DNA of 64,000 nucleotides from Cyanophora paradoxa (Eukaryota > Glaucocystophyceae > Cyanophorales > Cyanophoraceae), in the NCBI GenBank assembly GCA_004431415.1, contig QPMI01000536.1, positions 1 through 64,000 on the forward strand, in the 5' to 3' direction. A program made the translations under genes and the position numbers. The notes below the pieces were generated by a model. It was not told the DNA's origin, did not search any database, and saw only the letters and a program-made list of their open reading frames with translations. Positions 32,717-41,514 of the stretch are shown piece by piece; position 1 is the first letter of the stretch; each line of letters opens with the position of its first letter.

Positions 32717-35068
32717 TTACTCATCTACATCCTCCAAAGACATCAATTTTACCCCACTGAAACCTCTAACACCAGAGGATATACCTTTCTTCTGTCCTAT
32801 ATGTTTCTCATACTTAGCACCCATTCTCTCCAGCCTATCTCTAACCTTGCTTACAGTAATGTTGAGCCTCTTGCTTCTGATAAATCTTGTAACATCATCA
32901 TTTGTGATGGTATCATCCCTGTCCCCTGTAATGATGAAGAACTCCTTCATGATCAGCAGTTCATCACCACCTTCCAACCTGTAGTTCTTGATGTCCTCCA
33001 AAACCCTTCCATATGGCTCAAATTTCTTGGGTTTGTAGGCTTGGAACAGCTCATACATATAGGCATTCATGATGTCCTCCTGTTGGCACAACATCTTGAT
33101 ATCATCCCTTGCCAACTTGAGGAATGGCAGCTGGAGGGCATCCAATGTCTCTTGTGAGGCGAATTTATTTGGATGTTTGATAACCACCATATTCTCATAA
33201 GCATCAGCAGGTGACATCTGTGTGAGATCATTACACATCATATACAACCCACTTTGAACCTTAAAATTAACCTCATCTCTGTAATTCTTTCTGGCACATA
33301 GGGTATCACCACCACTCACAAACTTCTTGATCATGTTGCCATTAATCTTGATGTTCTTGTCTTCAACATCAATTGTCATCTCTTGAGTGAATGTAAGCCT
33401 GGCAAATTCGCTATCCAGCATCCAAGACAGCTTCTTTTGCTCATCTCCATGTCCAGTTCTTGACATCAGGAAGTTTTCACTATTTACTGTCTTGACATAT
33501 CCATGCCCAAATGTAGCTTCATTTAGGCAAACACTCACACCCTTTCCACAATCTCTCTCACCAACACTCACCCCCCATAGCTTGTCACCCACTTTTCCAG
33601 CCATCATTCTGGAGATCAGCCCAAGGTACTGGGGAGCTGCTTCCTCTCCAAAAATTGGATTAAGAATCACATTATAGAGAGTGTCCAAAGCCTCAGTAGA
33701 TGGTATCTTGATGGAACCATCTTCATGGACTGGAAAATCTCTTTCTACCCTCACACAGGTCATAACCTCAGGGCAGACATCATAGGGTTTAAATTGCTTG
33801 GATGAGAAATCATAGACACCATTCCTGAAGCAAAGCTTCCCATTGGTGGATTCCCACATATCCTTGACGAAAGTAGGGGAGTCTACAAGCTTGGCAAGGG
33901 TTGCCTCAATGATGTGTTTGGCCTGAGCCACATTCCCACTGTAAGGTTCCTCCTGCCCCATTGGGCCCAACTTACATATGTTGGATGTCAGTGCCATCCT
34001 CATTAGAGTGCTTTCAACCTGCTTCTTGTTTTCAGTCCACAGGTTGTCAGTCTTGACAAAGACCCTCCCCTCACACTTCTTGACAATGTGCTTGATGTCA
34101 TCCATGAAAAGCTGTGAGGCCTCATTGTCATCTTTGGCAAATCTGGCAGGGGCACCATCCTCAACATCTTCAAGATCAGGAGGCACTTGGAATCCTGACA
34201 TCATGTGCTTGATGATGAGATCTACCTTGTAGCCTGTCTGGGCTTGAATGTAGATGGAGGCATCCTTGAGGCAGCTGATGATCTTTGGATCTTGGCGCAC
34301 CATACACCCATCAAAGACCAGCACATCAACCTGAAGGCCAATGGAGCTGAAGTACTCACACATTGCCATTAGAACTGTGTTCTCCAGAGAGCAGAGCAGC
34401 ATGTTCATGGTAGAGCCAAGAACATTAAAGTTGTTCTCCTTCTTCCTCTTGGCAATGGCATGGAATTTGACCTCCTTTGTGGCCACCAGTTGATGGATGT
34501 TCACAATCTCAGCTTTGAGATCAGTGAACCACTTGTGACCTTCCAATTGCTTGGAAATGTCTCTTCCAGCACCTCCATTGATGATGCTGAGGAGACTCTG
34601 CTTACAGGTTTCCTTGTCCTCTCCACTAATTGAGCAGATCTCATCCAGAATTTGTGCTCTATTCTGGACATAGCTGAGGAGGGTAGGACAGGCAATACCA
34701 TTTTTCTGGCAGTACTGAAGCAGCAGCACAGGGTGACAGTTCACAATGTCAATATCCTCATAGAAATCCCTTGAGATGGTGTGGCGAATTTCCCTACAAA
34801 TGCCTTGGAGACTGGGGTGCTTTTCACCCACAAAGTACCTCCCAGTGTTGTGTTTGGCCTGTTTGTAGGTACAGGTGTGGGATCCATTGGCAGATGTCTC
34901 CTTGTAGAGCTTTTTGGCCAGTGTCTTGGTCTGGGTCTTGTCAGTACAAGCCCTGAATTGAAGCTTCTCAAAATTCTCCAGCACCCACCTGAGCTTAGCT
35001 TTGTGGATGCGCTCAGTGAGAGTGAAAGTGTGGCCATTGGGGTTGGTTGAGCTGAATGAGGGAGCCAT
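32717..35068 (-). CDS. TVpol-like polymerase domain fused to SF3 (D5-like) helicase
   Basis: 783 residues, intact. The N-terminal half has the motifs of the transposon/virophage polymerase family (TVpol, family A-like): motif A DIDIVNCHP (105-113), a Lys ... IINGG region (156-166) and motif C VFDGCMV (251-257). The C-terminal half is a superfamily 3 helicase: Walker A GERDCGKG (503-510, ending Lys-Gly rather than Lys-Ser), Walker B LTFTQEM near 558-564, KFVSGGD (582-588) and sensor MMCND (610-614), with a winged-helix-like end. It would unwind and perhaps prime or copy the viral genome. It lies head to head with the DNA polymerase B gene region, separated by a small gene. Two replicative polymerase modules in one element is unusual. 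Confidence 0.8.
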   Translation of the reverse strand: MAPSFSSTNPNGHTFTLTERIHKAKLRWVLENFEKLQFRACTDKTQTKTLAKKLYKETSANGSHTCTYKQAKHNTGRYFVGEKHPSLQGICREIRHTISRDFYEDIDIVNCHPVLLLQYCQKNGIACPTLLSYVQNRAQILDEICSISGEDKETCKQSLLSIINGGAGRDISKQLEGHKWFTDLKAEIVNIHQLVATKEVKFHAIAKRKKENNFNVLGSTMNMLLCSLENTVLMAMCEYFSSIGLQVDVLVFDGCMVRQDPKIISCLKDASIYIQAQTGYKVDLIIKHMMSGFQVPPDLEDVEDGAPARFAKDDNEASQLFMDDIKHIVKKCEGRVFVKTDNLWTENKKQVESTLMRMALTSNICKLGPMGQEEPYSGNVAQAKHIIEATLAKLVDSPTFVKDMWESTNGKLCFRNGVYDFSSKQFKPYDVCPEVMTCVRVERDFPVHEDGSIKIPSTEALDTLYNVILNPIFGEEAAPQYLGLISRMMAGKVGDKLWGVSVGERDCGKGVSVCLNEATFGHGYVKTVNSENFLMSRTGHGDEQKKLSWMLDSEFARLTFTQEMTIDVEDKNIKINGNMIKKFVSGGDTLCARKNYRDEVNFKVQSGLYMMCNDLTQMSPADAYENMVVIKHPNKFASQETLDALQLPFLKLARDDIKMLCQQEDIMNAYMYELFQAYKPKKFEPYGRVLEDIKNYRLEGGDELLIMKEFFIITGDRDDTITNDDVTRFIRSKRLNITVSKVRDRLERMGAKYEKHIGQKKGISSGVRGFSGVKLMSLEDVDE

Positions 35069-35182
35069 TCTACAATAGGGGTGAGATAATTATTTCAGTG
35101 AACTATACCCTTAAGTACTTTTCGAAAAAAGGAGTAACTCAAATCAATTTTTCGGACCCCCCTCCCCCCTGCCCCCTCCCCC

Positions 35183-35374
35183 TCACACATAGGGATCCCG
35201 CTTTCTCGGCCGCCCCCTCCTATCCGGGGTCGCCTCCTCAAACAGATACCTAATACACAGGAGAGCCCCAGCCTTGTATGTGCTGACCCTCACGTATTTT
35301 TTGTGGAGCTCGCGAAACTCTGGATCGTTTTGGATCCTGCGCCTGATGTACCTCATTTGCTTGGTGTACGCCAT
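35183..35374 (-). CDS. Small AT-hook protein
   Basis: 63 residues from the Met codon at 35374 (MAYTKQMRYIRRR); a longer open frame upstream overlaps the leader of the polymerase gene and is less likely. The C-terminus RRGRPRKRDPY is a textbook AT hook (Arg-Gly-Arg-Pro) that binds the minor groove of AT-rich DNA. The central DPEFRELHKK matches the 30110-30340 product. It lies between the divergent replication genes, so an architectural or regulatory role at their promoters is plausible. Confidence 0.5.
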   Translation of the reverse strand: MAYTKQMRYIRRRIQNDPEFRELHKKYVRVSTYKAGALLCIRYLFEEATPDRRGRPRKRDPYV

Positions 35375-35522
35375 TGCTTGATGTGTTCCCCTTATAGTAT
35401 AGTTGAGATTTCTTTTTAAATAGGGGTCGCGGGGTTTATTCTCATTGAGCGCTGCGAATTGTCCACAATATAAACATTTAAAGATTATTTTCGTACCTAG
35501 ATATAAGTACAACCCCCCAACC

Positions 35523-38500
35523 ATGCCCCGCCCCAGCCACTACCAAATTAAGGAGCTTCAGGACAAGATTCTCGGGAATCTGGCGTTCCTTCTGGCCAAT
35601 CACTCCATCAGTGAAAGTGAATATGAATCTTATATTAAACAGACCAACAAGAAGCTCAAAGGGCTTCAAGCTCTCAATCGAGAGCTATTAGGGAAAATCG
35701 ACGCCCTTGATGAGACTGATCGCCTTGGCCACATTCAAGTCGAACAAACTACCACAACTCAAGTCAGAGGAGATGAATACACTACCTTAATAAATGAACA
35801 TCGTGCTCTTAATAATAAATACATTGATTTCACGATCAGGGCTCACCACCAGATCCTGACCACTCAAGAGTTTATAGACACCTACTCTGAGGAACTCCAC
35901 ACAAGGCTCCAAGATGCCATCAATTCACAGATGTCGATTAAAACTCGCTTTACGTTTGTCTGTCGCTTTTCAAAAGCAAACAATTCGAGAGATTTTATTA
36001 CCAAGCACATTTACAGCACCTATGCTATCATGACAAGATCTCGAACCCTCACTAAAGAAACTGCGAAATTAGCTAAGGAATGCCAATCGCAAATTAATGT
36101 CACAGACAGCTATAAACTCCAAAGCATTGAGGCTTTGAGAGTGATTGTTCTGTCCTTTAAACCCATCTCAGGAGGTGCTTTTATCCCACTCCCAGAGTGG
36201 CTCAAAAATAAAAGAGCCATTGTCAATGTTAATAACAAGGACAATAGGTGTTTTGAATACTCCATCCTGAGCTATATTCACAAGGACGAAGTAAATAGCC
36301 ACAAGCGCAATGAGACTTCCCAATACAGGAGGTGGTTCAGAAAAGAACTAAATTTCGAGGGCATTGAGTTTCCTGTAAAGGCAGATGCTGATACTATTGA
36401 TCTCTTTGAAAATCTCAATCCAGCAATCTCTGTTAATATTTACGACCCCTCTAACTCTACAGAAGAAATTAATCTACTCCACAACAGCTCCTCAAGGAAC
36501 AGGAAACACCAAGTGGATCTGCTGCTAATTACAGACGAAAATGGTAACAGTCATTATACCACAATATTCAGCATGTCCAGAGTCTTAGCTAAAAATGATA
36601 AGCAGCGACTCCATTTCTGTAAAACCTGTTCCAACCACTTCAAGACTGAGGAGAAGCTTCAATCCCACATTCAAAGCAAACGTTGTGTGGATTGGAAGAC
36701 GAGTGCTGGAGAGACCCCAAAACAACCCACATTCATTGAATTTGGTCTTAAACATCTCTCAAAGACTGTATTCCTCCCCGTGATTGCCTATTGCTATTTC
36801 GATTATGAAACAGATATTTCTGGTATGTTCAAGATCAAATCAATCTCACTGACAGCTCTTCATAATAATAGAGTAGTACTCACTAAAACCCACTCCAACA
36901 TCTTTGAGCTCCTGAGTACCCTCGACAGCACAGCACCAGAGCTATTCAAAGCCCTATTTACCAACATCCCAATGTCACTGACCAAAGAGCAGAAACGTAC
37001 CCATTACCTTGCTAAAACCTGCTACATCTGCCAAGGTGATTTCACCCAAGACAATTATAAAGTGAGGGATCACGACCACCAAACTGGCGATTTTGTAGGC
37101 ACTGCTTGTCGCAAATGTAATCTCCACAGACGCACCAGCAATCTCACCAAGATTCCCATAGTGACCAATGATCTGTCCCTATCTGGAACGCAGATATTCA
37201 AGGCAGTCGCCTTAAATCCCGAAAAAAGGGTGGAAGTCCTCGCGAAATCGTTTGACAACTACATGTCGATCACTTGGGGTTGCTTTAAATTCATTGACAT
37301 CAAAAACTTTATTGATTATGGCGTCCAGAATGTCAATGACCTTCAAGAAAAGTTCCAGCTTTTCCGCCAGAAATCACACAAAACTTTTGGGATGGACGCT
37401 GCCCACTATGTCTCAAGTCCAGGGCTTTCGTGGGACAGCATGCTATCGATTACCAAGCCCAAAATCGAACTCCTCTCCAACCTTGATATGTACAACATGG
37501 TTGAAGGCATGATCAGGGGAGGCCTTTCGATTATGAATCATAAATATGCCAAAAAGGAAAGGGACAGACACATTATATATTTGGATGCCAATAACCTATA
37601 TGGATATGCCCTGTCCCAAAAGCTACCCCTCTCGAATTTCCAATGGCACCCAGAACCCTCAAATTACGACCTGTCATCAGCAGAGGGGGCCATCTTAGAA
37701 GTTGACATCCATTATCCCCAGCACCTCCATCAACTCCACAAAGAACTGCCTCTTGTCATCAAGAGAACAGAAGATGGGCTACAAGCAGCCTGCGAAGACA
37801 TATCCAACTTTGTGGTGTCGAAACCTTTGCTCCAATTCATGGTAGCACAAGGCTTAAAGGTCACCAAAATCCACAGGGTGCTAACATTTACTGAGGCTGC
37901 CTTTATGAAGCCCTACGTCGAATCCAATGCCCAAAACCGCAGAGCAGCCCCTTCCAAACCCGAAAAGGACTTCTTTAAAATCATGAACAATAGCCTTTTC
38001 GGCAAAACCATTGAGAAAGTGAGAGGAAGGTCTAATGTCAAGATTGCCACCAACGAAAAGCAATTTATGAAATACGCCAGATCGCCCCTACTCAAAGCAG
38101 AAACAAGACTAAGCGATTCAGCAGTAGCCTTCGAAATGCTACAGAAAGATGTCAAGTTAGATAAGCCCATAGCAATTGGTGCGTTTGTATTGGATCTTGC
38201 CAAGCTGCGCCTATTTGATTATTATTATAACACCATCAAGCGGAAATGGCCAGACTGTAAACTGCTTTTTACTGATACAGATTCGCTTTGCCTTCAAATA
38301 AATTCGAAAACTATAGCAAAAGACCTACAAGACATTGACACCCACCCCACAGAGCTTGGCAAGTTCAAAGATGAGTTTGAGGGCAGAACCATTACTGAAT
38401 ATGCTGGGGTAAGGCCGAAATGTTACAGCATTAAAACAGATGATGAGGAAATAAAAAAACTGGCAGGTGTTTGTAAGGAGACCATTCAAACAGATCTGTC

Positions 38501-38618
38501 TTTCCAAGATTATAAAGACTATGTGCTCCACCAAAAACCCAAGCAAATCGAAATGACTGTCCAAAAGAAGCTTGAAAATGAGACCTTCAATGTGAAGATG
38601 TCAAAGATTGCTTTCTAA
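35523..38618 (+). CDS. pPolB: Protein-primed DNA polymerase B (Polinton type)
   Basis: 1031 residues from the ATG at 35523, chosen because it follows a TATA word (ATATAAG, 35501-35507) and upstream codons lack a Met. The N-terminal third carries the Polinton-specific segment (NRCFEYSILSYIH ... FENLNPAISVNIYD). Then come a C2H2-like finger (CKTCSNHF, about 36620), an exonuclease I-like YFDYET (about 36797), an endonuclease VII-like zinc knuckle CYIC ... VRDHDHQTG ... CRKCN (37020-37125), motif A DANNLYGYALS (about 37584), motif B NNSLFGKT (about 37985) and motif C FTDTDSLC (about 38270). Terminal-protein priming is expected for the family. The stop lies 11 bases before the integrase start, so the two are probably co-expressed. 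Confidence 0.9.
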   Translation: MPRPSHYQIKELQDKILGNLAFLLANHSISESEYESYIKQTNKKLKGLQALNRELLGKIDALDETDRLGHIQVEQTTTTQVRGDEYTTLINEHRALNNKYIDFTIRAHHQILTTQEFIDTYSEELHTRLQDAINSQMSIKTRFTFVCRFSKANNSRDFITKHIYSTYAIMTRSRTLTKETAKLAKECQSQINVTDSYKLQSIEALRVIVLSFKPISGGAFIPLPEWLKNKRAIVNVNNKDNRCFEYSILSYIHKDEVNSHKRNETSQYRRWFRKELNFEGIEFPVKADADTIDLFENLNPAISVNIYDPSNSTEEINLLHNSSSRNRKHQVDLLLITDENGNSHYTTIFSMSRVLAKNDKQRLHFCKTCSNHFKTEEKLQSHIQSKRCVDWKTSAGETPKQPTFIEFGLKHLSKTVFLPVIAYCYFDYETDISGMFKIKSISLTALHNNRVVLTKTHSNIFELLSTLDSTAPELFKALFTNIPMSLTKEQKRTHYLAKTCYICQGDFTQDNYKVRDHDHQTGDFVGTACRKCNLHRRTSNLTKIPIVTNDLSLSGTQIFKAVALNPEKRVEVLAKSFDNYMSITWGCFKFIDIKNFIDYGVQNVNDLQEKFQLFRQKSHKTFGMDAAHYVSSPGLSWDSMLSITKPKIELLSNLDMYNMVEGMIRGGLSIMNHKYAKKERDRHIIYLDANNLYGYALSQKLPLSNFQWHPEPSNYDLSSAEGAILEVDIHYPQHLHQLHKELPLVIKRTEDGLQAACEDISNFVVSKPLLQFMVAQGLKVTKIHRVLTFTEAAFMKPYVESNAQNRRAAPSKPEKDFFKIMNNSLFGKTIEKVRGRSNVKIATNEKQFMKYARSPLLKAETRLSDSAVAFEMLQKDVKLDKPIAIGAFVLDLAKLRLFDYYYNTIKRKWPDCKLLFTDTDSLCLQINSKTIAKDLQDIDTHPTELGKFKDEFEGRTITEYAGVRPKCYSIKTDDEEIKKLAGVCKETIQTDLSFQDYKDYVLHQKPKQIEMTVQKKLENETFNVKMSKIAF

Positions 38619-38629
38619 TCCCAATATAG

Positions 38630-39997
38630 ATGTCATCAAAGATCACACGCAGACAAACAGAGTACGATGTGAGTATATTGCCAATCCCAATCCCTCAAGA
38701 GGAGAGAGGGGGTCGCATTCAGAAAAAGAGTGACCTCAAAGCTTTAGTTCCTGCGGATATCCCAACTGCCATTGTTGTGCCCCACTTGGATCCCTTAGCA
38801 AGGACATTCTATGACACCAAGGTAGGATTTAAAGGCCTTGCTTCATTGGCCAAAGAGCTTCCAGATGTGCCAAGAAAGACAATCCGTAGATTCTATGATG
38901 CCCAAGAAATCAACCAGATAAATAAACCCCTCCCATCTGCCAAGAAGACTGCCTATATCCCAATAAGACAGCCACTCGACTGCTATGCCATAGACCTAAT
39001 CTTTTATCCTTCGTACAGCAAACAGAATCAAGGCTACAACACGTTCCTCACAGCTGTAGAAAATACCACCAGACTGGGCTTTATAATTCCCATGAGGGGA
39101 AAGACAGCAGAAAGCACATTGAACGCATTTAAGGAGCTTGAGCAACAAGTCCCTCGTCCAATTGTGAAGATACAAAGTGATGCTGGGAGCGAATTCCTGA
39201 ACAAGGTATTTAAAGACCATTTAGAAACCCAGATGATTGAGCACCAAGTTTCGCAGGTTGGAGATCACAATAGCCAAGGCCGAATAGAAGCCTTTAATCG
39301 CACAATAAAGAAGCTAATTAACTCGTATTGTATAGCGAATAATACTGTAAAGTTTTTCGACAAGCTCCAAGATTTTGCCTACAACTACAATAATACCATC
39401 CACTCAGCAACGGGGATGAAACCAGCAGAGACCACAGAGGTACATGTTCCTCTAATACTCGGAAAAGAAAACGAGAAATTCATGAAGTCAATTGAATATC
39501 TAAAAGACTATCCAGCAGGGAGCCACGTGAGAACTAAAATAGAGAAGAGCCCATTTGCCAAACAAGGGAATAATTGGAGCCGCGAAATATTCACAATAGA
39601 AGGAGTGGAGGGGTTCAAATTTAAACTAAGGGACATTTCTGGCAAACTAATAGATCGACTTTATGCCCACTACGAATTACAGAAAGTGGAAACCGTGGAG
39701 TTCTTGGAGGCGCCATCAATAAATGTCATTGAAGAGGCAAAGAAAGAGGCCAGAACAGAGCGACTTTTGGCCAGAGAGGGGATTGAGAGGGCGCCAAACG
39801 TGCCAGATAAACCATTATTGGAGGACAGAGCAGGGAAGAAGAAGAAACAAGGGAGAGAGTTGGAGAGATTGAGGGTGGCGGGAACAGAGAGATTAGCAGG
39901 GGGAGCAGAGGCAGTAAGGTGGTATAGAGATTTCTCGAATTCAAAGGAGACCTATGAAGCTCCAGCAATTTCCACGAGATCAAGGAGGAGGGCGTAG
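38630..39997 (+). CDS. rve-family (retroviral-like) integrase
   Basis: 455 residues. The catalytic triad is D122 (AIDLIFYP), D184 (IQSDAGSEF) and E220 (QGRIEAFN), with exactly 35 residues between the second Asp and the Glu (DD35E). After the core, the VRTKIEKSPF ... LRDISGKLIDRLYAHYELQ segment is a chromo/SH3-like tail; a long Glu/Arg-rich extension ends the protein. A His-His/Cys-Cys zinc end is not evident at the N-terminus. It would join the linear viral DNA to the host chromosome. It abuts the polymerase gene as in Polintons. Confidence 0.88.
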   Translation: MSSKITRRQTEYDVSILPIPIPQEERGGRIQKKSDLKALVPADIPTAIVVPHLDPLARTFYDTKVGFKGLASLAKELPDVPRKTIRRFYDAQEINQINKPLPSAKKTAYIPIRQPLDCYAIDLIFYPSYSKQNQGYNTFLTAVENTTRLGFIIPMRGKTAESTLNAFKELEQQVPRPIVKIQSDAGSEFLNKVFKDHLETQMIEHQVSQVGDHNSQGRIEAFNRTIKKLINSYCIANNTVKFFDKLQDFAYNYNNTIHSATGMKPAETTEVHVPLILGKENEKFMKSIEYLKDYPAGSHVRTKIEKSPFAKQGNNWSREIFTIEGVEGFKFKLRDISGKLIDRLYAHYELQKVETVEFLEAPSINVIEEAKKEARTERLLAREGIERAPNVPDKPLLEDRAGKKKKQGRELERLRVAGTERLAGGAEAVRWYRDFSNSKETYEAPAISTRSRRRA

Positions 39998-40010
39998 AGT
40001 AGAGAGGAGG

Positions 40011-40325
40011 ATATGGGGATGGGGGATGGGGGATGGGAAACCCATCCCCTTGTACTCGAATAGAAAATTTCAAAAAACAAAAACAAAATTATTTTTCTGA
40101 GAAAAATCCCATCCCCCTGACTGGCTCCCATCCCCCTCCCATCCCCCTGACCAGATATCGTCACAAATCAACCAAATTTCATACATTTTCCCATCCCCCT
40201 GCCATCCCCTCTGCCATCCCTCCCATCCCCTGCCATCCCCTCCGCCATCCATCCCACCCCCCTGCCATCCCCTCAAACCACCCTTTTTTACCAGACACTC
40301 CCATTCCCCTTCCATCCCCCTGACT
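40011..40325. repeat. GGGATGG / CCATCCCC low-complexity inverted tract
   Basis: GGGATGGGGGATGGG at the left is answered by many CCATCCCCCTGCCATCCCC units on the right, so the stretch can fold back on itself. No gene is present. It lies just after the integrase gene and may belong to the terminal region of the element. Confidence 0.6.
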
Positions 40326-40395
40326 ATTCAAGATATCTGTTTAAGAGAAAACGTAAAGAAATGAAGAGATGGTTGGCAGTCTTAATTATGGATAG

Positions 40396-40488
40396 AGGCA
40401 GGAGAGGCAGGAGGGTAATATGTAAAATCCCACACAAGAGGGGATTCCTTAGGAAAGTTTACAAATAACCCTCCTGCCTCTCCTGCCT
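40396..40488. terminator. 31-bp near-perfect inverted repeat
   Basis: Arms 40396-40426 and 40458-40488 pair at all but about two positions. The core AGGCAGGAGAGGCAGGAGGG resembles the arm of the 32570 repeat. It follows the integrase gene; a transcription end signal or a small foldback insert are both possible. Confidence 0.5.
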
Positions 40489-40610
40489 AATTGGTGCCGA
40501 ATCCAAGCTTCTAATACCCCAGAGGCGGCCAACATACTGGTGCCAAAAAGACATGATTAATACCCTAAGACCTGAAATAAATGCTTACTACCCTAGTACC
40601 TGAAACGCGC

Positions 40611-40685
40611 ACACATAGGGATACCCCTGATCCAAGCCTGTAGGCCGAAGGCCGGAGGGCTTGGATCAGGGGTATCCCTATGTGT
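40611..40685. repeat. Perfect 28-bp inverted repeat at the right edge of the element
   Basis: Arms 40611-40638 and 40658-40685 are exact complements with a 19-nt loop. It is the last structure before GC-rich host sequence and may mark the element's end or be a separate small insert. Confidence 0.65.
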
Positions 40686-40726
40686 CAAGTTGACTTAAGC
40701 TTGGAATCTATGTATCTAGCGACAAG

Positions 40727-41455
40727 CTGCTACTCGGGGCAGGCGGCGTCGGCGGGGGAGCCGAAGGTGGAGCGGAAGGCGGCGCCGACGGCGGCGACCA
40801 TGCGCGCGAGCGCCGCGCTCGGCGCCTCCCGCGCCCACCGCCACCGGAACTCCTGCACCGCCCGGGCCTGGTCAGAGCCCGGGGGGACGGGCGGGGCGGC
40901 GGGGCGGGGTGGCGGGCCTCGACGGCGGCGACAGCGGCCTCTGGGACCCAGAAGGCGGCCTCGGCGGCGGGGCCGAGGACGGGGCGGTCGCCCGCGATGG
41001 CGTCCCGGTGCGCCAGCACGTGCAGGTCCGCGAAGGAGGGCGCCTCCGGCGGCAGCAGGTACGACGCCCGCCCGAGCCTGCCGCCCGGTCAGCCCGTCGA
41101 CGTCAGGCCCCGGCCCCACTGAAAAGGAAGGGCGGCCGCGCGCGCACGCCTCGCGCCGCAGGTTCTTCATCGCCATCTGCAGCTCTGCGGGGGCCTCAGG
41201 GGCGTCCCAGCCGCGGGCCTTCAAGCTTCGCCGCTGGGAAGCTTAAGGGGAGGGGCGGGCGCGCCCTCGGCGAAGTCCCGCGCCTGGCGGAGCTCCTCGC
41301 GCAGCCGGTCGCCCTCGCCGGCCGCCCCCGCCAGCCGCGCCTCCGCCTCCCGCGCCCGCGCCGCCACCCGCTGCATCTCCACCCCGCCCGCCGCCCGCCC
41401 CGACCCCTGGCCGCACCCTGTCGCACCACTAGAGGTATCTAGATCTAGAGCCGGA
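40727..41455 (-). pseudogene. Duplicated fragment of the coiled-coil gene at 61616
   Basis: From GCTACTCGGGGCAGG onward it follows 61613-62580 closely, with an internal deletion of about 300 bases near 41060-41110. It includes the matching stop codon region (ACPE then stop on the minus strand), so it represents the 3' exons only. Lying between the viral right edge and the 3' end of the first receptor gene, it could be a segmental copy made when the element inserted. No intact frame remains. Confidence 0.75.
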
Positions 41456-41514
41456 GGGATTCCAACTGTTGATCATGACACGCAAAAGAGAACGTTTCGC
41501 CAAGATGCGCTAAT

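Larger units (their letters stand above)
22880..40690. mobile_element. Integrated Polinton-like DNA virus, left-truncated
   Basis: About 17.8 kb of AT-richer, intron-free, tightly packed genes lies between GC-rich host flanks. It has the hallmark set of Polintons / Polinton-like viruses: double jelly-roll major capsid, penton-type minor capsid, packaging ATPase, protein-primed DNA polymerase B and rve integrase, plus a TVpol-like/SF3 helicase fusion typical of virophage-like relatives. The left border (about 22880) falls inside a phospholipase gene, so the left end is lost. The right border is placed by the 28-bp hairpin at 40611-40685 and the host duplicate starting at 40727. Terminal inverted repeats, target-site duplication and a maturation protease were not seen. 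Four genes carry one-base frameshifts. Confidence 0.9.
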
